A stretch of 64,000 nt of DNA, from positions 1-64,000 of the forward strand of contig JANXBJ010000003.1 in the NCBI GenBank assembly GCA_025057645.1, given 5' to 3'. Below the pieces are notes generated by a model. It did no database searches and had not been told where the DNA came from. It worked only from the letters and a program-made list of their open reading frames with translations. The first letter of the stretch is position 1; every line of letters starts with the position of its first letter. The position numbers and the translations under genes are program-made. Below are positions 27,687-36,434 of the stretch, piece by piece. Source of the DNA: Anaerolineales bacterium (GTDB lineage Bacteria; Chloroflexota; Anaerolineae; Anaerolineales; UBA4823).

Positions 27687-30498
27687 GGCTCAACTCTCGC
27701 ACGATCACTTCTTGATCCACCGGAAGACGATCGATGCGCACCCCCACGGCGTTGTAAATGGCGTTGGTGATAGCGGGGGTGGTGGGAATGCTGACGATTT
27801 CTCCCACCCCTTTGGCACCGTATGGGCCGGCTTCGACCGGATGCTCTACTGCGTAAGCGGTGATCTTAGGCGTGTGCATAATAGAAGGCATGCGGTAACG
27901 CGCAAGGCGATCGGTAATGACAATCCCATTCTCCACAATGAAGTGCTCGGTTAGGGCGTTGCCGATACCCATCATGATTCCGCCTTCGAATTGCCCTTGC
28001 AACCCGAGAGGGTTAATTACCTTGCCGACATCGATGGCTGAGATTACCTCAAGCACCTTAACTTCGCCGGTGAGCGTGTTGACCTCGACCTCTGCCGCCT
28101 GAGCAGCAAATGAGAAAGCAAAGTGCATGTCCCCGCCTGTCCCAAGAGGCTGGGTTTTGGGTGCCCAGTATTCGTAGAAAGCTTTAGGAGTGCGCCCCTC
28201 TTGACGCACAATTCTCGCCACCTCTCCAAGCGTCAGGGTGTGCCCGTTGACTTGCGCCAGACCCTCGACAAAGCGAATACGTTCCGGCGATACGTCGAAC
28301 TTCTCTGCAAGAGAGGCAGCTAGAGCTTCTCGTAGCGACTGAGCGGCGTGGCGTGCAGCGTTGCCGGTGACGAAGGTTTGGCGCGAGGCAGTGGTTGGGC
28401 CACCGTCAGGGGTAAGGTCAGTATCCATAACCACGACACGCACCCGTTCGGGGGGCAGGGCGAATTCCTCGGCCACAATCATCCGCAAGACTGTTACCAA
28501 GCCCTGTCCTAACTCGGCAGAAGAGGTGCGAACTTCCAACGAGCCATCCTCGTAAAGTTCGACCTCAGCACCGGCTTTGTCCGGCGCTCCACCCCCAAGT
28601 CCGGTATTTTTATAGGCTACGGCAAAGCCCCAGGCGCGGCGCAAATGGGGCTGTCCCTCAACGATGCGAGAGGTGAAGGGGTTCTCCCCAGCTCGCTGCT
28701 TGAGCTCTCGGGCGACCGTTTCAATGCAATCCAGCAAGCCTACACTTTCCCTTAGCACCTGGCCTGTGTTAGTTACGCTCCCCACGCGCAGGGCGTTGAT
28801 CCGGCGCAGTTCGATCGGGTCGATGCGCAGGGCATGAGCGAGCATGTCCATTATGCTCTCGATAGCAAAAGCTGACTGGGTGACGCCAAAACCGCGAAAT
28901 GCCCCGGCCGGTGGGTTATTGGTATACATGGCATAACAATCGGCGCGTGCATGGGGCACCTCATATGGACCGGCCGAGTGGGTAGTGGCCCGAGTCATCA
29001 CTTTTTCGCCAAGCGAAGCGTAAGCACCTGTATCTCCGTAGAGCTCGGTTTCCACGGCGGTTAGACGCCCATCCCGTTTAGCCCCAATCTTGACCCGGAT
29101 TTGGGTGGCATGACGCTTCGGATGCACCAACAGACTCTCGTGACGGTCAAAGAGCAACTTGACCGGCCGACCAGTGGCGTGCGCTAGCAGAGCGGCGTGA
29201 ATCTGACCAGCGATGTCCTCTTTTCCGCCGAAGCCGCCACCCATGAGTTGACCGATGACATGCACTCGCTCATCGGGCCAACCCAAAGCCCGTGCTACCT
29301 GATGGCGGTCAGCATAGGGGATTTGTGAGCCAACGTAAATCTCCATCCGCCCATCAGGCGTGGGGCGAGCGATGCTGCACTCGGGCTCCATGAACGCATG
29401 CTCGGTGATGGCTGTGTGGAAAGTGTGTTCGAGGATCACATCCGCTTCGGCAAAACCCTGATTCACGTCCCCTTTGCGCACTTTGATGTGCTTGAGCAAG
29501 TTGCCTTTAGGGTGTAGCTGAGGTGCATCCGGTTGGCGAGCACGAACCGGGTCAGAAATCACCTCCTGCAGTTCGTACTCCGCCTTGATCAGCTCTAGGG
29601 CCTGGGTCGCGATTTCACGTGTTTCGGCGGCAACAATGGCGATTGCATCGCCGACATAGCGTACCCGCTCGCCGATCCCAACCAAGATTGGCCAGTCAAA
29701 GATGACTAAACCGTGGTTTCTTTCGCCGGGGATGTCTTCAGCGGTCAGCACTGCATGCACACCGGGTAAAGCGCGCGCTTTTTCTACATCTAAGCATTTG
29801 AGAATAGCATGGGGGACCATAGCTCGCTTCACTCGGGCATGCAACATGCCGGGGAACTTCAAATCGTCCGTAAACTTGGCGGTGCCGTTAACTTTTTCGA
29901 CCGCATCGGGGCGGGGTTGAAGGGTGCCGATTACATGTAGGGAGGGTTGGGATCTGCCCGATTCGGAAATCACGGGGGCCACCAACGGCGGTAATGGCTC
30001 TTCGCCGCGCAGCCGGCGCGCAGCCGACTGCACTGCACGGATAATCGAGGGATAGCCGGCGCAGCGACAGAGCGTATCCTTCAGAGCATGGCGGATCTCC
30101 TCTTCGCTGGGCTCGGGATTGTGCTGCAGAAGTGCATATGCGGTCATAATCTGACCGGGAATGCAAAAACCACACTGTACTGCTCCGTGGCGAATAAATT
30201 CTTCTTGTAGAGGGTGCAACATCGGCTGTTGTTCTGCCCCTTCTTGAGAGCGCCCAACAAAATAGGTGTCTGCTAGCCCTTCGATGGTCAAGACCGACTT
30301 CCCGGCGGCCCGAGCTGCCGGATAGGTGCAACTTAATATGGGTTCTCCGTCTACCAAGACGGTACAAGCGCCACACTCTGCTTCCTCGCAACCAATTTTG
30401 GTGCCGGTCAGACCGAGACGCTCCCGCAGTAGGTGGGCCAGCATTTCGCCGGGCTCGGGTTCAACCTCGACACGATTTCCGTTGACGATCAGTTCCAT
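27679..30498 (-). CDS. Xanthine-dehydrogenase-family Mo oxidoreductase: [2Fe-2S] small subunit fused to Mo-binding large subunit
   Basis: CEEAECGACTVLVDG, CGFCIPGQIMTAYALL, CRCAGYPSIIRAV; GQLMGGGFGGKED, NNPPAGAFRGFGVTQS, YGAKGVGEI. Confidence 0.95.
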   Translation of the reverse strand: MELIVNGNRVEVEPEPGEMLAHLLRERLGLTGTKIGCEEAECGACTVLVDGEPILSCTYPAARAAGKSVLTIEGLADTYFVGRSQEGAEQQPMLHPLQEEFIRHGAVQCGFCIPGQIMTAYALLQHNPEPSEEEIRHALKDTLCRCAGYPSIIRAVQSAARRLRGEEPLPPLVAPVISESGRSQPSLHVIGTLQPRPDAVEKVNGTAKFTDDLKFPGMLHARVKRAMVPHAILKCLDVEKARALPGVHAVLTAEDIPGERNHGLVIFDWPILVGIGERVRYVGDAIAIVAAETREIATQALELIKAEYELQEVISDPVRARQPDAPQLHPKGNLLKHIKVRKGDVNQGFAEADVILEHTFHTAITEHAFMEPECSIARPTPDGRMEIYVGSQIPYADRHQVARALGWPDERVHVIGQLMGGGFGGKEDIAGQIHAALLAHATGRPVKLLFDRHESLLVHPKRHATQIRVKIGAKRDGRLTAVETELYGDTGAYASLGEKVMTRATTHSAGPYEVPHARADCYAMYTNNPPAGAFRGFGVTQSAFAIESIMDMLAHALRIDPIELRRINALRVGSVTNTGQVLRESVGLLDCIETVARELKQRAGENPFTSRIVEGQPHLRRAWGFAVAYKNTGLGGGAPDKAGAEVELYEDGSLEVRTSSAELGQGLVTVLRMIVAEEFALPPERVRVVVMDTDLTPDGGPTTASRQTFVTGNAARHAAQSLREALAASLAEKFDVSPERIRFVEGLAQVNGHTLTLGEVARIVRQEGRTPKAFYEYWAPKTQPLGTGGDMHFAFSFAAQAAEVEVNTLTGEVKVLEVISAIDVGKVINPLGLQGQFEGGIMMGIGNALTEHFIVENGIVITDRLARYRMPSIMHTPKITAYAVEHPVEAGPYGAKGVGEIVSIPTTPAITNAIYNAVGVRIDRLPVDQEVIVRELSRA

Positions 30499-30505
30499 AG
30501 CTCTC

Positions 30506-31414
30506 TCATCCTTTCACCGATAAAGGACCTAACTCTTCTGCAAAATTCAATTGGGTTCGTTCCCAAGCTGTTTGGAGAGTTTGGCGCAATAGGACTCCCG
30601 CTAAGTGGTAGCGATATTCTGCTGTGGCCCGATGTGGACTGGTGCGGAAGCGCGCCTCTGACTTCAAAACCTTCTCCGCTTCGGCAAGGGTTTCTTCGTC
30701 CAACGGCTTGCCTCGCAAAACCTGTTCGGTTTGCCGAGCGCGGAAAGGCATTGGTCCAGAGGGGCCAACAGCAATGCGGATGTCCTCAATACGCTCGTCT
30801 TTGCGTCTCAACCAGATGCCCATATTCTCGATGGCGATAGCCACGCCTTGCGGACGCATCACGCGCCGGAAAGCGGAAGCCTCCTCTTTTTCACAAGCCG
30901 GGACTTGAAAAGCGACAATAATCTCAGCCCTCTGCAGCGCAGTTTTACCCGGGCCGGCGTAGCACGCCAGCAAAGGTTGGAGGCGCTGACCTTCTGGCGA
31001 AGCAACGAGTACCTGAGCGTCCAGAGCGAGCAGGGCAATCGCCCCATCGGCGGCAGGCAAGGCGTGAGCGACATTGCCGCCCAGGGTTGCAACATTGCGC
31101 ACCTGTGGGCCACCGATCAGCGAAATCGCCTCGCAAAGCGCAGTGGCGAAGTGGCGAACTGGGGGCCAAGCGATCACCCGGTTCAGAGGTACGCTGGCTC
31201 CGATCCACAATGCCCCTTGGCTCATTTCAAGCCGTTGTAGTGCAGCAATTTGCGAAAGGTCCACCAGAGTGCGGACCGGGGGATGTCGACCTTGTTGTAA
31301 CTCGAGAAGCAAGTCGGTTCCCCCCGCTATCGCTTTGCTCTGCGGCTCTCGGCATAGGAGCGAAAGTGCTTCGTCCAGCGTTTGAGGAATGTAATAATGG
31401 GTCCAAATAGCCAT
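30506..31414 (-). CDS. FAD-binding subunit of xanthine dehydrogenase/CoxM-type oxidoreductase
   Basis: YYIPQTLDEALSLL, AIAGGTDLLLELQQG, RNVATLGGNVAHALPAADGAIALLALDA. Confidence 0.95.
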   Translation of the reverse strand: MAIWTHYYIPQTLDEALSLLCREPQSKAIAGGTDLLLELQQGRHPPVRTLVDLSQIAALQRLEMSQGALWIGASVPLNRVIAWPPVRHFATALCEAISLIGGPQVRNVATLGGNVAHALPAADGAIALLALDAQVLVASPEGQRLQPLLACYAGPGKTALQRAEIIVAFQVPACEKEEASAFRRVMRPQGVAIAIENMGIWLRRKDERIEDIRIAVGPSGPMPFRARQTEQVLRGKPLDEETLAEAEKVLKSEARFRTSPHRATAEYRYHLAGVLLRQTLQTAWERTQLNFAEELGPLSVKG

Positions 31415-31701
31415 GGATCGGCGTGACTCCTGTTCCCGTTTAGATTGAGAACGGCGGCACTTTTCGACGGAAACTCTTCCGACGCCGACGCAGCAAAACC
31501 CCCTGCGCCGACCGCCGATCCAACATATAAATTATACCATAGAGTGCCGGTCCATTGGAGAACTGTGGAATTCGCAATCCTAAATTCGATGAAAAACGTC
31601 GATTTATGTCAAAAGCCGCAGCTTTCTATTATGTAAGGAGGTAGTCCGGTGAAGCATCATGAACTTAGATTGCTGATGAAGATAAGTAAGGTATTTCCCC
31701 C

Positions 31702-31730
31702 TTGTCAGTGGTGGACGGATAGAGTATGCT
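31702..31730 (+). promoter_or_regulatory. Sigma70-type promoter of selC
   Basis: TTGTCA (31702-31707), 17-bp spacer, TATGCT (31725-31730), 7 bp before the tRNA-Sec 5' end. Confidence 0.7.
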
Positions 31731-31737
31731 TAACGGT

Positions 31738-31831
31738 GGGAGTGGTTGAGCCCCGGTGGGTTCCTCGGTCTTCAAAACCGGTGGCGGGTCGCGTTGCGAG
31801 CCGCGGTGGGTTCGACTCCCATCCACTCCCG
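31738..31831 (+). tRNA. selC: tRNA-Sec (anticodon UCA)
   Basis: 8-bp acceptor GGGAGTGG/CCACTCCC, anticodon loop CTTCAAA, long variable arm GCGGGTCGC-GTT-GCGAGCCGC, T-arm GGTTCGACTCCC, discriminator G; CCA not encoded. Confidence 0.96.
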
Positions 31832-31842
31832 TTGGAGGTCTC

Positions 31843-33057
31843 ATGATGTTCTCGACGGAATACGACCCACTTACTTCAATTATAGCCCGCCATTTGCGTA
31901 TCAGCGATGTCACTCAAGGCGATGGCAAACAGCCCTACGCAGTGCGCTATCGCGGGCAGTTGTACGGTGACTCCGAACAAGCCTACGAACAGCTCTCTGC
32001 TGCGCTCAAACCCTTGGGCTATACTCCCCTCTTTCGTATGGAGAAGGGTCAGCATGTGATCTATCTGGTGGCGGCTCTTCCGGATGCCAAACCCGGAAAA
32101 ATGGCCTTGAACGTAATTCTGTTTGTGCTTACTGTGATCAGTGTAATCATCGCCGGAATACTTTATTCCTTGGGTGGCCAAGAACTACCTCTCACTTCGC
32201 GCAACTTAGAAGATTGGCTTCCCGCTCTCCGCGCCAGCTTAAGCAATGGAGTTGCCTTTGCTATCAGCTTGTTAGCGATCCTCCTCGCTCATGAATTTGG
32301 TCACTACCTTGTTGGACGAGCGCATGGTGAACAGGTCACTTTGCCCTATTTCCTGCCCTTTCCGTTCAGCGCTTTCGGCACCCTAGGGGCGTTTATCAAT
32401 ATGAAGGCACCCCCGAAGAATAAGCGTGCTCTGCTAGATATTAGCTTAGCTGGCCCTCTGGCCGGTTTGGCGGTTGCCTTCCCGATCTTGATCCTCGGAC
32501 TGGCCCTATCGGAAGTCACTCCCTTGCCTAGTAGTCCGCACAGCGGGGTGGGCATTCAGATTGAGGGGAATTCGCTTCTTTACTTGTTTGCAAAGTGGAT
32601 CGTGCACGGCAAGTTGTTACCTCAACCGCCCACTTATGGGGATTTACCCCCTTGGTTGTATTGGTTACGATATATTTTCACCGGCCGCCCGTTCCCTTAC
32701 GGAGGCGTTGATGTGTTGCTCCATCCCGTGGCATGGGCAGGTTGGGCGGGTCTTTTAGTCACTTCGCTCAACTTGATCCCCGCCGGACAGTTAGACGGGG
32801 GGCATGTGGCCTATGTCCTCCTGGGCAAGAAGGCGCATCGCATCCTGCCTCTAGTCTTGGGAGCCCTAGTATTGTTGGGGTTTGTTTGGAACGGCTGGTG
32901 GATTTGGGCCTTGCTGGTCTTTGCCTTTGGCCGCCAATACGCCGAGCCTCTAGATCAAATTACCGAGTTGGACTCCGCTCGGCGTCTTGTGGCGTGGTTT
33001 GCGGTCCTTCTATTCGTGCTGGTCTTTATTCCGGTTCCCCTTTTGACCATTAGTTGA
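31843..33057 (+). CDS. Site-2-protease-like M50 family metallopeptidase
   Basis: LLAHEFGHYLVGRAHG (HExxH), NLIPAGQLDGGHVAY; start reset to ATG 31843 with GGAGG at 31834-31838. The track ORF start (31756) lies inside the tRNA. Confidence 0.93.
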   Translation: MMFSTEYDPLTSIIARHLRISDVTQGDGKQPYAVRYRGQLYGDSEQAYEQLSAALKPLGYTPLFRMEKGQHVIYLVAALPDAKPGKMALNVILFVLTVISVIIAGILYSLGGQELPLTSRNLEDWLPALRASLSNGVAFAISLLAILLAHEFGHYLVGRAHGEQVTLPYFLPFPFSAFGTLGAFINMKAPPKNKRALLDISLAGPLAGLAVAFPILILGLALSEVTPLPSSPHSGVGIQIEGNSLLYLFAKWIVHGKLLPQPPTYGDLPPWLYWLRYIFTGRPFPYGGVDVLLHPVAWAGWAGLLVTSLNLIPAGQLDGGHVAYVLLGKKAHRILPLVLGALVLLGFVWNGWWIWALLVFAFGRQYAEPLDQITELDSARRLVAWFAVLLFVLVFIPVPLLTIS

Positions 33058-33065
33058 GGGGTGAA

Positions 33066-34925
33066 GTGACGGACGAAGTCTTGCTGCGGGAGGCCATTGA
33101 GGCTGTTCGCGAGCAGAAATTCGACCGCGCCCGCGATCTCCTGACTCGTCTGTTGCGTAACGATCAGAACAATCCGACTTATTGGCTGTGGATGAGCGCA
33201 GCCGTCCAAACCCCAAAAGAAAGACGCTATTGCCTTGAAACGGTTTTGCGCCTTGACCCTACTCATGAGCAGGCCAAGCAAGGCTTGGCTCTACTAGGCA
33301 TCTCTGAAGCGGAGATCGGCACTCGCCCTCTTTCCTTGCCACGTCGCAAATGGGACGTGGAAGAGCGCATCGCTCTCTCCCCGCAAGAGGAGAAGGACGG
33401 ACGGAAGACGTTTCGGCGAGGCAGAGTAGGGTTCGGCGCGATCCTACTGACCTTGTTGATCTTCGTAGGATGGGGACTTGCGCTGATGATCCCTCGAAGA
33501 GCTGTCCCAACGGTGGTCTTTCCCACGCGCACCCCCGGCCCGCCGCCGACGTTTACGCCCACACCGACCTACATTGGCTTCGTGGCCCCTCTTTCCTCTG
33601 AAAGTCTAGCGCAACCTACACCGTTATGGATGCTTCTGGAGGCAACCTACACCCCTACGCCCCTATACGTCAATACCCCTCATCCTGTGTCTGAAGCGTT
33701 TCGTGCTGGATTAGTGGCTTATCACCAAGGCGCATGGGACAGGGCGATTGCTTTCTTTGAACAGGCCCAAGAAATCGAGCCTCAAGCTGCGGATATCGCC
33801 TATTACCTGGGAGAGACCTTTCGCCTGATGGGAGAACCGCACCGGGCTTTGGAGGCATATGCCCAAGCTCTGCGACTGAATCCGAGCTTTGCACCTGCTC
33901 TGTTGGGGCGCGCTCGGGCAAACCTCTCTCTCAACCCCGGAAGTGACGTCCTGCCGGATTTGAACCAAGCCTTGCAAATCGACCCCAATCTGGCCGAGGC
34001 CTACCTGGAGAGGGCGAAGGTTTACCTGAAGTTGGAAGAAGTGGAAAAGGCCCTGCAAGATGCGGACAAGGCGGAGGAACTATTGCCCTCTTCGCCGTTG
34101 CCGCCCCTGATGCGGGCGCAGATTTTGCTCCAACAGGGAAACGTCCAACAAGCTTATCAGGAGGCGCAAAAGGCCTATGCGCGCGACCGCACGCTTCTGG
34201 AAGCTTACCGCCTGTTGGGCGAAACGGCCCTGCTGAATGGTGAGCTCGAGCAAGCTCGGGAGGTGCTGCAAATCTATCTTGAGCACGAAAGAGAGGATAG
34301 CGCTGCATATACCTTATATGCCAGAGCGCTGATCGACCTGGGTGAAGAGAAGGACCTGATTGACGCCATGATGGTCGGGCTGCCCTCGTCTGAGGGGAGA
34401 AAAGAAGCTTTGCAAGCGCTGGACCGTGCCCTTGCGCTGGAACCGGATAATGCTTGGGCGCGCATAGCGCGCAGTTGTCTCTTTCTCGAACTCGATGAGG
34501 GACAAAAAGCTGTGAACGATCTTACCGAGGCACGCCCTCTTCTGTTCCAGAGAGCAAATGCCCAAAAGGACCCGCTTTGGTTTGCTTACCACCTTGCTCT
34601 AAGCCGCGCCCTTTTGGAAGCTGGTCGATTGGAAGCGGCGGAAAAGCAGTTTAACTATGCGGCAGAATTTGCAAAGAGTAACCGCGAAAAGGCTGCTCTA
34701 TACTATTGGCGCGGACGAGTTTATCTTGCTCTTGAGCAGAAAAGTTTGGCTCAGCGCGATTGGGCAGCTTTGCTTAAGCTGCCTCCCCAGGAAGTGCCGC
34801 TTGAGTGGCGACGCGCAGCGCAGAGCTTTCTGGTGACACCAACCCATACCTCCTTGCCATGGCGTGCTTCCCCCACCCCACAACGCACTCCTTCGCCGAC
34901 TCTTGCAAGGACTGCTACTCCCTAA
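33066..34925 (+). CDS. TPR-repeat protein with single TM and Pro/Thr linker
   Basis: Repeated TPR-like segments (AFRAGLVAYHQGAWDRAIAFFEQAQEIEPQ; LGETFRLMGEPHRALEAYAQALRLNPS); TM GFGAILLTLLIFVGWGLAL; possible GTG start at 33066. Confidence 0.88.
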   Translation: MTDEVLLREAIEAVREQKFDRARDLLTRLLRNDQNNPTYWLWMSAAVQTPKERRYCLETVLRLDPTHEQAKQGLALLGISEAEIGTRPLSLPRRKWDVEERIALSPQEEKDGRKTFRRGRVGFGAILLTLLIFVGWGLALMIPRRAVPTVVFPTRTPGPPPTFTPTPTYIGFVAPLSSESLAQPTPLWMLLEATYTPTPLYVNTPHPVSEAFRAGLVAYHQGAWDRAIAFFEQAQEIEPQAADIAYYLGETFRLMGEPHRALEAYAQALRLNPSFAPALLGRARANLSLNPGSDVLPDLNQALQIDPNLAEAYLERAKVYLKLEEVEKALQDADKAEELLPSSPLPPLMRAQILLQQGNVQQAYQEAQKAYARDRTLLEAYRLLGETALLNGELEQAREVLQIYLEHEREDSAAYTLYARALIDLGEEKDLIDAMMVGLPSSEGRKEALQALDRALALEPDNAWARIARSCLFLELDEGQKAVNDLTEARPLLFQRANAQKDPLWFAYHLALSRALLEAGRLEAAEKQFNYAAEFAKSNREKAALYYWRGRVYLALEQKSLAQRDWAALLKLPPQEVPLEWRRAAQSFLVTPTHTSLPWRASPTPQRTPSPTLARTATP

Positions 34926-34934
34926 ACGACCCTG

Positions 34935-36434
34935 ATGGAAAACCCATTCTCCTCTGAGGACCCCGCTCTCGCAGCTCCTAAGGTCGCCCACCCGAGGCAA
35001 AACGTTTTGCGGGGAGGTCCTGCTTTACGGCGCACTCTTTTTGTAGGATTTTTGATTCTAGCGCTCCTAGTTCTCTTGCCCTCCCAGCGCCCAGATCGCT
35101 ATTGGCTCAGTGCCATGGCGTTGCTCTCCATCCTCTTAGCGGAGACGGCCCTCAGCTTGCGTGAGTTGCGACAAAGGGCCCGGGAGCGGGACCAACAGCT
35201 CTCCACCCTAAGTGCCATCAGCCAGGCGATGCAAAATGCTACCCAACTTGATGAGATTCTGGTGATGATTCAACAACGCGTGCGTCAACATCTTGGGGTG
35301 GATAACTTCTACGTTGCCCTATACGACGAGCCGAACAATCGAATCTGGTATCCTATGGCGGTCAAGGGCGGACAGATTGTCTACTGGGCCGTGCGCCCTC
35401 TGACAAACCGGCTGACCGACAGGGTTATCCTAGAACGGCGCCCCCTCCTTTTGTCTGGACAAGCTCATCGGGAGCTGGAGCGGATTGGATTGCCTCTGGG
35501 AGAAGAGCCGCTTTCGGCTTGGATGGGTGTGCCCTTACTGATGAATGACCGTGCTATAGGTTGCCTAGCCGTTTTTTCCTATTCTCCTCTGACCTCTTTT
35601 TCTTATGAGGATCTTGGGTTTCTCCAGACCCTCGCCGGACAGGTGGCAGTTGTAGCGCAGAACCGCTTGCTCAGTGAACAAATCCAGCAGAGTGAACAGC
35701 GCCTTCAAAAAATGAGCCTTCAGAGCCGCCAGCGCGAATTGCTCACCGAAACCCTGGTGCATGATTTGCGTTCCCCGATCGGAACTGTCCTTAATGCTTT
35801 GGAAGTGATTGCCACAACAGTTGAGGATGAGGAAGTTCCTCCTAAGGAGACCTTGCTCCGTGCAGTAGAGATTGCTCGGCAAGGCGCAACCCGTTTGCTC
35901 AAACTGACGGATCGCGTTCTTGAGATTGCTCGCATGGAAGAGGGGGATGTTGAGCTGCATAGACAACCTATCTCTGTTTCAGAATGGCTCTTTGCAATTT
36001 ATCAAGAGTATCAACCGCGTTGTGCCAAGGAACGGTTGGCTTTTCGCCTTCACCTTGGTGCAGATTTGCCGGTGTTGGATGGGGATGAGGAAAAGCTGAG
36101 CCGCGTACTGCGCAACCTTCTGGATAATGCAATAAACTTCACCCCGCACGGCGGCGAGATCCGCTTGTCTGCTTTCGTGCCGCAGAGAGGCCAGTTGAGG
36201 CTCCAAGTAGAAGATACAGGTCCGGGCATTCCTCCCGCCGATCGTGAAAAAGTATTCGAACGGTTTTATCAGGTTTCTGGACAGCCGGCAAAGCAACGTG
36301 GCACGGGTTTAGGATTGACCTTTTGTAAGCTAGTGGTTGAAGCGCATGGGGGAGAGATTTGGGTCGAGAGCTCGCCTGAGGGCGGTTGCCGCATGGTCAT
36401 TCAGTTTCCGACTCAGCCTTTAGAGGCTGCCTGA
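34935..36434 (+). CDS. GAF-domain sensor histidine kinase
   Basis: TM N-terminus, GAF-like region, HisKA LVHDLRSPIGTVLNALE, HATPase VLRNLLDNAINFTPHGG, DTGPGIPP, GTGLGLTFCK. Confidence 0.93.
   Translation: MENPFSSEDPALAAPKVAHPRQNVLRGGPALRRTLFVGFLILALLVLLPSQRPDRYWLSAMALLSILLAETALSLRELRQRARERDQQLSTLSAISQAMQNATQLDEILVMIQQRVRQHLGVDNFYVALYDEPNNRIWYPMAVKGGQIVYWAVRPLTNRLTDRVILERRPLLLSGQAHRELERIGLPLGEEPLSAWMGVPLLMNDRAIGCLAVFSYSPLTSFSYEDLGFLQTLAGQVAVVAQNRLLSEQIQQSEQRLQKMSLQSRQRELLTETLVHDLRSPIGTVLNALEVIATTVEDEEVPPKETLLRAVEIARQGATRLLKLTDRVLEIARMEEGDVELHRQPISVSEWLFAIYQEYQPRCAKERLAFRLHLGADLPVLDGDEEKLSRVLRNLLDNAINFTPHGGEIRLSAFVPQRGQLRLQVEDTGPGIPPADREKVFERFYQVSGQPAKQRGTGLGLTFCKLVVEAHGGEIWVESSPEGGCRMVIQFPTQPLEAA

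Noticed and set aside
31756-31842. N-terminal extension of the M50 protease ORF (MGSSVFKTGGGSRCEPRWVRLPSTPVGGL)
   Set aside because: It is translated from the body of tRNA-Sec; the RBS and ATG at 31843 give the true start.
33931-34308. 125-aa antisense ORF within the TPR gene and similar shadow ORFs
   Set aside because: Composition typical of antisense translation, no domain signature, fully inside a confident CDS.
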